From NCBI GenBank assembly GCA_016212795.1, contig JACRDT010000025.1:62001-126000 (forward strand): a stretch of 64,000 nt of DNA, given 5' to 3'. The first letter of the stretch is position 1. Every line of letters starts with the position of its first letter. A program made the position numbers and the translations under genes. Source of the DNA: Elusimicrobiota bacterium (GTDB lineage Bacteria > Elusimicrobiota > Elusimicrobia > UBA1565 > UBA9628). Below are positions 32,881-40,044 of this stretch, in pieces. The notes under the pieces were generated by a model, which had not been told where the DNA came from, searched no databases, and worked only from the letters and a program-made list of their open reading frames with translations.

Positions 32881-34904
32881 GGCGTCCCCCCCTGCGCCGC
32901 CGGCGCACGCGCGCCTTCCCCCGGAGGCCGGCCGAGCTCGAAGGCGATCTCGCCCCCGAAGAGCCCGCATCCCGGCACGGCCGCGCGCTCGAGGCCCGAG
33001 TCCCGCAAGCCTCTCACGGCCTCGACGAGGCCCGCCGCTCCCGGGGGACGGTTCCGCCCTCCGAGGGCGAACCGCTCGTCGTAGCCTATGATCTCGGCAT
33101 AGATCCTGGCGCCGCGCCCGAGCGCGGCGTCGAGGCTCTCGAGCACCAGCAGGCCCGCGCCGCGCCCCACCCCTCCGGCGACGACGACGGCGCCTTGGTC
33201 CCGCCTCACGAGGTCGAAAGCGTCCGCGACCGCGTCCTCCCCGCCCGGGAAGCCGCCGCCGAAGCTCTTCACGACGAGCCTCAGCCCCAGCGCGATGGCG
33301 GCGCGGGCGGCCGCGGCGTTGGCCAGGATGGTCGGGAACTGCCGGGGCTCGACGGCGAGAGGCCCGCCGCGGTCGAGTTCCTCGAAGAAGAGGTACTGGC
33401 TCTCCGTCTCGCCGGTCGAGTCCAGGATGATCCCCGCAGCCGCCCCGGCCTTCGACGCCTCGAGCCCGGCGTCGTCGAGCGAGAGCTTAGCGGCGGCCAG
33501 GGCCCAGGCGACCGGTTCGTCGATGAAGCTCAGGTCCTTGTCCGGCAGCAGGCGCTCGGCCAGCTCGCGGGGATGCCCGCCGCGCAGTTCGGCCAGCCCC
33601 GTCACCACCACCCGCCCGAAGGCCCTGGCCCGCGCCCCGGCCGCCGGCCCCTGGGCCGTCGGCCCAGGCCGCTCCCCCGGGCGCGGCTTGGCGAACGCCA
33701 CGACGCAGTTCGCCCCGCCGAACGCGAAGGCGTTGGAGAGCACGACCTCAGGGTCGGCCCGGCGGCTCACGTTGGGCACGTAATCGAGGTCGCAGTCCGG
33801 GTCGCCGCCGGTGAACCCCGCGGTCGGCGGCAGGTCGCCCGTCCTGATGGCCAGGCACGACGCGACGGCCTCGAGAGCCGAGGCCGCGCCCATGGCGTGG
33901 CCCAGCATGGACTTGATCGACGAGACCGGGACGGAACGCGCCCGCTCGCCCAGGACGGCCTTGATGGCCGCGGTCTCGGTCCGGTCGTTGGCATGGGTCC
34001 CGGTGCCGTGGGCGCTGATGTAGTCGACGTCCTCCGGCCTCAGGCCGCAGGCGTCGAGGCAGGCCCTGATCGCCCGGCCCACGCCCTCGACGCTCGGCAT
34101 CGTCACGTGGAAGGCGTCCGAGCTCGCGCCGTAGCCCAGCATCTCGGCGTAGACCCGCGCGCCCCTCGCCGCGGCCCTCTCCCAGTCCTCGAGCACGAGG
34201 ACCCCGCAGCCCTCGGCCGGGATGAGGCCTCCGCGGCCCTTGGAGAATGGCGTGCAGCCCCGCGCCGCGATGGCCAGCAGGCGGCTGAACCCCGCGTAGG
34301 ACAACCGCCAGAAGACGTCCACGCCGCCGGCGAGCATGGCGTCGGCGCGGCCCTCGGCGACCTTGTCGTAGGCCCAGGACAAGGCGAAGTTGCCGGCCGC
34401 GCACGCCGTCGTGAGCATGGCGTTGGGCCCCCCGAGGCCCAGGCTCCTGGCCACCGCGGCCGGCACGCTGGCCGGGCCGTGTTCGAGGCAGGCGGCCGCG
34501 AAGGCGGCCGCCGCCGCGGACGCGCCGTCCTGGGAACGCCGGCGCATCAAGCCGTCGACGATCGTCGCCTCGCCGGACGTGGTCCCCAGGGCGACCCCCG
34601 TCCTCGCCGCGTCCCAGGACGCGTCCCGCCCCGCGTCCCCGAGACCGGCGTCGCCAAGGGCCTCCCGGCACGCCTCCATGGCGAAGGCGGAGGCCGTGCG
34701 CGGCTCGAAGTCCTTGATCTCCGCCCCGATGCTCGTGCGCCAGCCCGCCGTGTCAAAGCTCTCGACGGGAGAGAAGGCCGTCCTGCCGGCGAGGAGCGCC
34801 TCCCAGAAGCGCTCCTTGCCCCGCCCCACGGGAGAGAGGACGCCCAGGCCCGTGACGGCGACCCTGCGCAGGGCTGCGGTTCCTTGAGGGAGAGGCCCCG
34901 GCAT
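32877..34904 (-). CDS. Beta-ketoacyl-ACP synthase with a fused degenerate second ketosynthase half
   Basis: The 675-residue product starts at ATG 34904, overlapping the ACP stop by one base (TGATG). Residues 12-410 are a FabF/KS-II-type condensing enzyme with a full catalytic triad: Cys in LTTACAAGNFAL (about 168), His in ISAHGTGTHANDRTE (about 296) and His in SIKSMLGHAMGAAS (about 333). GANCVVAF ends the domain. After a Pro/Ala linker, residues 425-645 start again with RVVVTGLAELRGG. They follow the N-terminal half of a KS but replace the Cys segment (ILANAAAARAAIALGL) and lack both His loops. This recalls chain-length-factor partners of type II polyketide or aryl-polyene synthases. The product is unknown. 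Confidence 0.88.
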   Translation of the reverse strand: MPGPLPQGTAALRRVAVTGLGVLSPVGRGKERFWEALLAGRTAFSPVESFDTAGWRTSIGAEIKDFEPRTASAFAMEACREALGDAGLGDAGRDASWDAARTGVALGTTSGEATIVDGLMRRRSQDGASAAAAAFAAACLEHGPASVPAAVARSLGLGGPNAMLTTACAAGNFALSWAYDKVAEGRADAMLAGGVDVFWRLSYAGFSRLLAIAARGCTPFSKGRGGLIPAEGCGVLVLEDWERAAARGARVYAEMLGYGASSDAFHVTMPSVEGVGRAIRACLDACGLRPEDVDYISAHGTGTHANDRTETAAIKAVLGERARSVPVSSIKSMLGHAMGAASALEAVASCLAIRTGDLPPTAGFTGGDPDCDLDYVPNVSRRADPEVVLSNAFAFGGANCVVAFAKPRPGERPGPTAQGPAAGARARAFGRVVVTGLAELRGGHPRELAERLLPDKDLSFIDEPVAWALAAAKLSLDDAGLEASKAGAAAGIILDSTGETESQYLFFEELDRGGPLAVEPRQFPTILANAAAARAAIALGLRLVVKSFGGGFPGGEDAVADAFDLVRRDQGAVVVAGGVGRGAGLLVLESLDAALGRGARIYAEIIGYDERFALGGRNRPPGAAGLVEAVRGLRDSGLERAAVPGCGLFGGEIAFELGRPPGEGARAPAAQGGTP

Positions 34905-35176
34905 CAACCCTGCGGCCAGTGCCTGCGGACCGCGTCGAGTATGCCCTTCAGGTCGTCGACGGCCTTCAAGTCGTCCTCGGGGATGCGCATCTTGTACTTC
35001 TTCTCCACGGTCGCGAGGATCTGCAGGATGTCCAGGGAGTCGATGCCCAGTTGCAGCGTGAGAGAGACGCCCTCCTTGACATCGTCGGGCTTGATCGTCG
35101 CCTTCTTGCGGCTCAAGACGTCCGCGATGAGCCGGCGGACCTCCTGACGCACCCCTTCTTCGTCGAAGATCGGCAT
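34904..35176 (-). CDS. Acyl carrier protein
   Basis: This 90-residue acidic helical protein has the phosphopantetheine site LGIDSLDILQI, with the Ser at about residue 46. It carries the growing acyl or ketide chain for the ketosynthase encoded next. It is the first gene of the three-gene minus-strand unit (ACP, KS-KS, membrane protein), starting at ATG 35176 with GAGGG nine bases upstream. TATAAT on the minus strand at 35215-35220 is a likely -10 box. The separation from any fabD/fabG/fabF set points to a specialised rather than housekeeping ACP. Confidence 0.92.
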   Translation of the reverse strand: MPIFDEEGVRQEVRRLIADVLSRKKATIKPDDVKEGVSLTLQLGIDSLDILQILATVEKKYKMRIPEDDLKAVDDLKGILDAVRRHWPQG

Positions 35177-35214
35177 GGCGGACCCTCTATGGAACTGGAT
35201 GACGGCTGCGCTTA

Positions 35215-35220
35215 ATTATA
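35215..35220 (-). promoter_or_regulatory. -10 box of the ACP-ketosynthase unit
   Basis: TATAAT on the minus strand, about 39 bases before the ACP ATG. The -35 position falls in the palindrome at 35232-35296 and has no consensus match, which suggests activator or repressor control. Confidence 0.5.
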
Positions 35221-35231
35221 CAATTTGTGCC

Positions 35232-35296
35232 GGCGTCAGGGGTTTAGTTTCGGTAGAGAAACAGGCTTAAACTACCTAAACTAAACCCCTGACGCC
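35232..35296. promoter_or_regulatory. 65-bp palindrome between the divergent ACP and acyltransferase genes
   Basis: GGCGTCAGGGGTTTAGTTT (35232-35250) and its perfect 19-base complement (35278-35296) flank a centre that contains a second pair, GGTAG/CTACC. It ends 3 bases before the ATG of the acyltransferase gene, so that gene has no ribosome-binding site. It could be a double operator, an RNA hairpin or a small inserted element. Confidence 0.7.
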
Positions 35297-35299
35297 AAC

Positions 35300-36265
35300 A
35301 TGAAGAAGCTGGACATCCATCTATTCGACCTCGCGTCGCGCCTGCTCGGCGAGGAAGCGGCGCAGCGGCTCGTCGGCACGGTGGTCAGGGCCAATCTCGC
35401 TGCGCCCCGCTATCGCGCGGCGCTCGCCTCCAACCTCCGCCGGGTGGTCGGCTTCTCCACGGGCAGGGAGCCGGCCCCTCAGGAGATCTCGGCGCTGATC
35501 TCGGAGTTGACCGACCTCCACGTCCGATACTTCACCGAATACTACGTCCTGGCGCGCACCCTCGCGCCGGACCCTTCGAAGTCGGAGCCGCTCCTGCTGC
35601 CAGCGCTCGAGGGCCTGCTGAAGAAGGGCAAGGGCGTCATCCTCGCCTCCCCTCACTTCGGGAACATCATCTCCACCTGGGTCGCGCTGGACTGCCGCGG
35701 CATCCCCGTGACCGTGGTCGGCAACGCCGTCCAGGGGTACGGCTGGTCGGCCCAGGCCAGCAGGAACATCAGGCTCGTCGGCCTCGGGGACGGCGCCGTC
35801 GAGGGGCTCGCCGCCCTGAGAGCCAACGGGACCCTGTTCCTCAACACGGACGTGGACTATTTCCCGGACGGCCGGACCACGCCGTTCTTCGGCGCTCCCT
35901 TCCATCCGCCGCAAGGAGTCGCGCGGATGGCGCTGGCCGCGGGCGCCCCGATCCTGCCCGTGTACCCCGTCTGCCAGGGCGGGAAGGACCTCATCCTCAA
36001 CGACGACCCCATCGTCGTGGACGAGAGTCCGACGCGCCCTTGCGCGACGCAGGAGGCGATCGAGGAGCGCCTCGTGCGCTCCATGGAGAAGTTCATCGGC
36101 AAGCACCCGTCCCACTGGTTCTTCTTCCATGACGCCTGGGACCTCGAAAGATCGGACCGTCTGTTCCGCAGTCAGCTCCACGCCATATGGCTCAAGAGGC
36201 GCATGGCGCGGCTGCTTTCCCCCCTCAATGCTCGCCTCCCCCGCGGGGGGAGGCTCACGACATGA
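35300..36265 (+). CDS. LpxL/HtrB-like lysophospholipid acyltransferase (LPLAT)
   Basis: The 321-residue product moves an acyl chain from ACP or CoA to a lipid hydroxyl. It has the LPLAT signature GVILASPHFGNIIS with catalytic His at about 118, then a strand-turn set NTDVDYFPDGRTTPFFGAPF and the PILPVYPVCQGGKDLIL segment, as in lipid A late acyltransferases. There is no N-terminal membrane anchor beyond a weak amphipathic helix, slightly shorter than LpxL. The last residues (about 306-321, NARLPRGGRLTT) are encoded by a REP-like hairpin (36230-36256). It diverges from the ACP gene and heads a plus-strand unit with the radical SAM gene, so it may load or release the cluster's product. Confidence 0.85.
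   Translation: MKKLDIHLFDLASRLLGEEAAQRLVGTVVRANLAAPRYRAALASNLRRVVGFSTGREPAPQEISALISELTDLHVRYFTEYYVLARTLAPDPSKSEPLLLPALEGLLKKGKGVILASPHFGNIISTWVALDCRGIPVTVVGNAVQGYGWSAQASRNIRLVGLGDGAVEGLAALRANGTLFLNTDVDYFPDGRTTPFFGAPFHPPQGVARMALAAGAPILPVYPVCQGGKDLILNDDPIVVDESPTRPCATQEAIEERLVRSMEKFIGKHPSHWFFFHDAWDLERSDRLFRSQLHAIWLKRRMARLLSPLNARLPRGGRLTT
36230..36256. repeat. REP-like hairpin forming the end of the acyltransferase gene
   Basis: GCTCGCCTCCCCCC runs into GGGGGGAGGCTC. It is a variant of the CTCGCCTCCCC stem. It is translated into the last residues and separates the gene from the radical SAM start at 36276. Confidence 0.65.
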
Positions 36266-36275
36266 GGCTCGCGAC

Positions 36276-37565
36276 ATGAGAGTCCGGCTCCTGTTCCCTT
36301 CGTGGCAGCGCATCGAGCATCAGACCCACTACGCCCTGCCTCCCCTGGGCGTGGCGGTGGTCGCGGCCCTCACGCCGCCGACCTGGGAGGTCGCCATCAC
36401 GGACGAGAACGTCGCGCCCGTCGATTTCGGCGAGCGGCCCGACCTCGTGGGCATCTCCGCCATGCTCGTCTGCCAGCTCCCGCGCGCCTTCGAGCTGAGC
36501 CGCGCCTTCCGCGAGCGGGGCGTCCCGGTCGTGCTGGGCGGCCTGGCGGCCACGAGCCTGGCGGACCTGGCGGCGCGCCACGCCGATGCCGTCGTGCTCG
36601 GCGAGGCGGAGGGGGTATGGCCGCGGGTCCTGGAGGACGCGGCGCGCCGGCGCCTCCGGTCCTCCTACCGCCGGCAAGACCTGGCCGCCCCGGAGGAGAT
36701 CCCCCCCGCTAGGCGCGAGCTCCTCGACCCCGCCCGCTATACCTACCGCGGCGTGCGCATGATGGACCTCCTCGAGACCAGCCGGGGCTGCCGCTTCAAG
36801 TGCTTCCCGTGCCTCGTGCCCCGCCTCACCGGGACCTGCCACCGCAGCCGCCCCATCGGGGACGTGGCCAGGGAGCTGGGCTCCCTCACGGCGCAGCGCG
36901 TCTTCATCGTGGACAACAACCTGAGCCAGGACCCCGAGCACGAGCGCCGCCTCTTCAACGCCATCGCTCCCGCGGGCAAGCGCTGGGTCTCGCATCCCAT
37001 CTCGACCGAGCCCGGGACGCTGGCGCTCGCCCGCAAGGCCGGGTGCTGGTACGTCTATCAGCCCATCATCTCCCCCAGCCAGGAGGTGCGCCGCAGGATC
37101 GCCCTCCTGCACGACCACGACATCGGGGTGGAGGGGACGGTCCTCCTCGGCTCCGACGCGCACGGGCCCGACGTCTTCGAGCGGATGGTGGATTTCCTCC
37201 TGGAGTGCGGGCTCGACCTGGCCGAGTTCACGGTGCTCACCCCGTTCCCCGGCACCGCCTTCTTCGACAGGATGAAGAGGGCGGGCCGCCTCCTCCACGA
37301 GGACTGGACCCGCTACAACGCCGAGAACGTGGTGTTCAAGCCCAGGCGCATGACGCCGGCCAGGCTCGCGCAAGGCTACCGTTACTGCTGGGAGCGCTTC
37401 TACAAGGAACGGTCCCAGGCGGCCAGGATGGCCGCCCTCTATCGGCGCGTCTCCGGCGCCTGGGACGGGGCCATCGCGGCCCCCGAGGTCAAGGTCGTGC
37501 GCGGGCAGAAGGCGGGCGGCAAGGCGGTCTGGGGAAAGGCCGTGCGCAAGCCCCGCCCCGAGTGA
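36276..37565 (+). CDS. B12-binding-domain radical SAM protein
   Basis: ATG 36276 is chosen because the N-terminus then begins MRVRLLFPSWQRIEHQTHYA, directly leading into a cobalamin-binding-like Rossmann domain (about 1-140, including ERPDLVGISAMLV and VPVVLGGLAATSL). The 429-residue product then has the radical SAM cluster loop SRGCRFKCFPCL (CxxxCxxC, about 171-179), the SAM-binding region FIVDNNLSQDPEHERR and a C-terminal TIM-barrel end. Such enzymes do methylations, ring closures or C-C bond making in lipid and antibiotic pathways; HpnJ and BchE are relatives. The His usual in B12 binding (DxHxxG) is not seen, so B12 use is uncertain. Confidence 0.88.
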   Translation: MRVRLLFPSWQRIEHQTHYALPPLGVAVVAALTPPTWEVAITDENVAPVDFGERPDLVGISAMLVCQLPRAFELSRAFRERGVPVVLGGLAATSLADLAARHADAVVLGEAEGVWPRVLEDAARRRLRSSYRRQDLAAPEEIPPARRELLDPARYTYRGVRMMDLLETSRGCRFKCFPCLVPRLTGTCHRSRPIGDVARELGSLTAQRVFIVDNNLSQDPEHERRLFNAIAPAGKRWVSHPISTEPGTLALARKAGCWYVYQPIISPSQEVRRRIALLHDHDIGVEGTVLLGSDAHGPDVFERMVDFLLECGLDLAEFTVLTPFPGTAFFDRMKRAGRLLHEDWTRYNAENVVFKPRRMTPARLAQGYRYCWERFYKERSQAARMAALYRRVSGAWDGAIAAPEVKVVRGQKAGGKAVWGKAVRKPRPE

Positions 37566-37571
37566 TGTCCC

Positions 37572-37600
37572 TTGACAGCGCCGGCGCTTCATGCTAAAAA
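37572..37600 (+). promoter_or_regulatory. Promoter directly abutting the SRPBCC gene start
   Basis: TTGACA (37572-37577), 17-base spacer and TAAAAA (37595-37600). The ATG at 37607 falls exactly where transcription should begin and there is no ribosome-binding site, so the mRNA is probably leaderless. Confidence 0.55.
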
Positions 37601-37606
37601 TTACGC

Positions 37607-38158
37607 ATGAGGAAGATCGAGGACACCGTCACGCTGTTCGCCGCGCCGAGCGCCATCTGGCCGGCCATGGTCGACGTCCCGCGATGGTGGGCGGTCCTTT
37701 TTTCGCCTCTGGCCAAGCACGCCTACAGGGAATACGGCTGGAGCGAGACCCTCCGGCCGCTGGGAGGGGAAGGGCAGGGGATGCGCTGGGCCGCCGTCCG
37801 CGGCGACATCTCGCTCCAGACCCTGCGCGTCTCGCAGTGGAACCCCCCCACGAGCCTGGCCGTCGCCACGGATGAGTGGGACCCCGGCAAGTCCCTCGTC
37901 ATGATCGCCAAGGGCATGCCTCTGGGCTCAGGGAAGCTGATGGCCTTCGTCAGCACCTTCTCGGCCGTCCAAGGCACGGTGACCATGCAGCTGACCCCCG
38001 TCAATGAGGCCCAGACGAAGCTCGACATCTGCTTCGACCTGAATTTCCCGCATCCCTTCGCCGATCTGCTCTTCAGCCGGTGGATCGGGGGAAAATTCAG
38101 GCGCTCGCTCGCCTCCCTCGTCCAGGTCTTCCCGTCCTTCCTGGAAGAACAGCGCTGA
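37607..38158 (+). CDS. SRPBCC/START-like small-molecule binding protein
   Basis: The 183-residue product begins MRKIEDTVTLFAAPSAIWPA, typical of the polyketide cyclase/SRPBCC superfamily where the first strand and helix carry a V-x-(A/P)P-x-x-(V/I)W pattern. A mixed antiparallel sheet follows and a C-terminal helix (GGKFRRSLASLVQVFPSFLE) closes the pocket. There is no signal peptide. Members bind or cyclise hydrophobic molecules. Next to a ketosynthase, ACP and radical SAM it could be a cyclase or a carrier, but a separate promoter makes the link uncertain. The final stop is followed by a REP-like hairpin shared with the converging gene. Confidence 0.65.
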   Translation: MRKIEDTVTLFAAPSAIWPAMVDVPRWWAVLFSPLAKHAYREYGWSETLRPLGGEGQGMRWAAVRGDISLQTLRVSQWNPPTSLAVATDEWDPGKSLVMIAKGMPLGSGKLMAFVSTFSAVQGTVTMQLTPVNEAQTKLDICFDLNFPHPFADLLFSRWIGGKFRRSLASLVQVFPSFLEEQR

Positions 38159-38162
38159 CAAG

Positions 38163-38196
38163 CAACTCGCCTCCCCCGCGGGGAGGCGAGTAGTTG
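38163..38196. repeat. REP-like hairpin between converging genes
   Basis: CAACTCGCCTCCCC pairs with GGGGAGGCGAG plus TAGTTG around CGC. It is followed by GGGGCATACTCCG, a reversed form of the head motif. Its position between converging stops (38158 and 38244) suits a two-way terminator. The rest of 38159-38243 is empty. Confidence 0.8.
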
Positions 38197-38243
38197 AAGG
38201 GGCATACTCCGTTTCACCAGGCTGCTCAGCCCCCCGTGCATGC

Positions 38244-40025
38244 CTAGGTCGGGCTCATGAAGCTCGCGATGAGCCCTCCGATGACCCCGACGGCGATGGC
38301 GACCGCCAAGGCGATCGTGGCGGCCGACCCGACCGCCACCGCGGCGGCCGCTCCGACGGTCGCCCACGCGGCCGCGAACGCTATGGCCAGGACGCCGCCG
38401 GCGATGAGGAAGATGGTCGCCAGCTTCTCGTAGCCGCGGCTGAGCGCCCCCTGCCCCATGTCCACCTGATTGCCTTGCAGATCGACGACCTGCATGTCCT
38501 TGATCTGCTTGGCGTACTGCATCATCATGTAAGCCTCGTACAGGATGACCAGCGACAAGATAAGCCCGGCGGCCCAGAACGGGAAGCCCCCGATCCCGTA
38601 GGAACAGACGGTCGCCACCGCGGCGATCATGCCCGAGGCCGCGATGACTCCCGCGCCGATGAAGTAGTACGTCATTCTGCTCTTGATGTCGTTGCACTTA
38701 TCCGCGAGGTCCTTCCAAGGCTCCTTGAACTCCTTGCAGCCGTACGCGGTGGGGGCGTATTTGCAGGGGTCGATGCAGTAGCACGAGCCGTCCATCTGGC
38801 ACATGCAGTTGCCCGAGTCAGTCTCGGCCTGGGTGCACTGGCACGGCGGAGGGGTGTACCCGGGCGGCGGCGTCGGGATTTCCGGCGTCTCCGGGACGCC
38901 GATCTCCGTGGTATCGCCGCTGGAGGGCGTCGTGGCCCCCGCGGACGCGCTCTCGTCGAACTGGGTCGCCGCGTCCGCGGAGTTGGCCTCGGTCGCCTGG
39001 GTGCCGCCCTGCGAGGCCATCTTGGTGCTGTAGGGGGCCATGCCGCGCAGCTTGCCCAGCGAGTCCGACCTGAACTGCCGGGCTCCGCCGACGACGTTCT
39101 TGATGGAGCCGCCCTTGTTGGAGGCGGTGACTCGGCGCCTGGAGAGCGCTCCTCCGCTCCCCGACTTCCCGACCTTGTTGGCGTTGAACGCCGTCAGCTG
39201 GCTGCTGACCTTGTCCCCGAACTTGGGCGCGCTCATCTGGAAGTTGGCCTGGCTCATGCCGCTGCCCAAGCTGCTCGAGAGCTGGGACCCCGGCAGGGAG
39301 CCGAGCGAACTCGGCCCCTTCCCCGCCGGGCCGGCCAACCCCGTGGGCCCTCCGGCCTGGGTCGGCCCTCCGGCCTCGACCGGCCCCCCGGCCTTGGCGG
39401 CGCCGGCATCCCCGGCGGCGCCCGCATCCCCGGCCCCCGCGGCCTCGCCGGCTTTGCCGGCGTCGCCCGCCTTCCCCGCGTCGCCTGACGCCAAGCTGCC
39501 GTCGCTGGCGATGCGGGTGTGCTTGGCAGCGTTGCGGTCGACCTTGATGCCCGACGCGATGGTCCCGAGGTCGGCCGAGGACTTCGGCGCCTGGCCGGCC
39601 TTCATGACATTGTAGACGCCTACGCCCACCACGGTGGCCACGCACGCCATCGCGGCAGCCACCACGACCTTGCCCACGGTCGAGGCCAGGAAGCGTCCCA
39701 AGAACCCCGCCCCTTGGAATCCCGCGCGCGCCGCGACCTGGCCGGCGGCTCCAGCCAGTTCGCCGGCCGCCCCGGAAGCGGCCCTCGAGGCCGCTTGCGC
39801 GGCCGCCCTTTGAGCCGCGGTCCGGGCCGCGCTCGACGCGGCGCCCATCCCTCCCCTGGCCCCGGTGAAAGCCTGCCCTGGGCCCGTGCCGGCCCCGAGA
39901 GGCGCCCCGGCCTTCTTCTTCTCTTCCTTCTCTTTCTTGAGGTCGGGGATTTGAATCTCAGGAAGAGGGGTAGCGTTCGATATGTCCTCGCTCGGCTCTA
40001 TCTTCTTCTTCTTTTTCCAGAACAT
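38244..40025 (-). CDS. Tethered Ala/Gly-rich protein with cysteine cluster and C-terminal membrane bundle (operon gene 4)
   Basis: 593 residues. A basic head (MFWKKKKKIEPSE, later IQIPDLKKEKEEKKKAG) is followed by an Ala-rich helix (about 60-105) and a first membrane helix at about 117-139 (VGKVVVAAAMACVATVVGVG). Residues 145-390 are low complexity, with AGDAGAAG- and GGPTQAGG-type repeats. A shared segment LGKLRGMAPYSTKMASQGG ends in ATQFDES. Residues 395-435 hold about ten cysteines (CQCTQAETDSGNCMCQMDGS, CYCIDPCKY). Four helices lie at about 455-590. Gene order and plan match the three genes upstream (40045, 41641, 43166), all in one operon from the promoter at 44268. The function is unknown. 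Confidence 0.8.
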   Translation of the reverse strand: MFWKKKKKIEPSEDISNATPLPEIQIPDLKKEKEEKKKAGAPLGAGTGPGQAFTGARGGMGAASSAARTAAQRAAAQAASRAASGAAGELAGAAGQVAARAGFQGAGFLGRFLASTVGKVVVAAAMACVATVVGVGVYNVMKAGQAPKSSADLGTIASGIKVDRNAAKHTRIASDGSLASGDAGKAGDAGKAGEAAGAGDAGAAGDAGAAKAGGPVEAGGPTQAGGPTGLAGPAGKGPSSLGSLPGSQLSSSLGSGMSQANFQMSAPKFGDKVSSQLTAFNANKVGKSGSGGALSRRRVTASNKGGSIKNVVGGARQFRSDSLGKLRGMAPYSTKMASQGGTQATEANSADAATQFDESASAGATTPSSGDTTEIGVPETPEIPTPPPGYTPPPCQCTQAETDSGNCMCQMDGSCYCIDPCKYAPTAYGCKEFKEPWKDLADKCNDIKSRMTYYFIGAGVIAASGMIAAVATVCSYGIGGFPFWAAGLILSLVILYEAYMMMQYAKQIKDMQVVDLQGNQVDMGQGALSRGYEKLATIFLIAGGVLAIAFAAAWATVGAAAAVAVGSAATIALAVAIAVGVIGGLIASFMSPT

Positions 40026-40044
40026 AACTCACCCCCCCCTGCCC

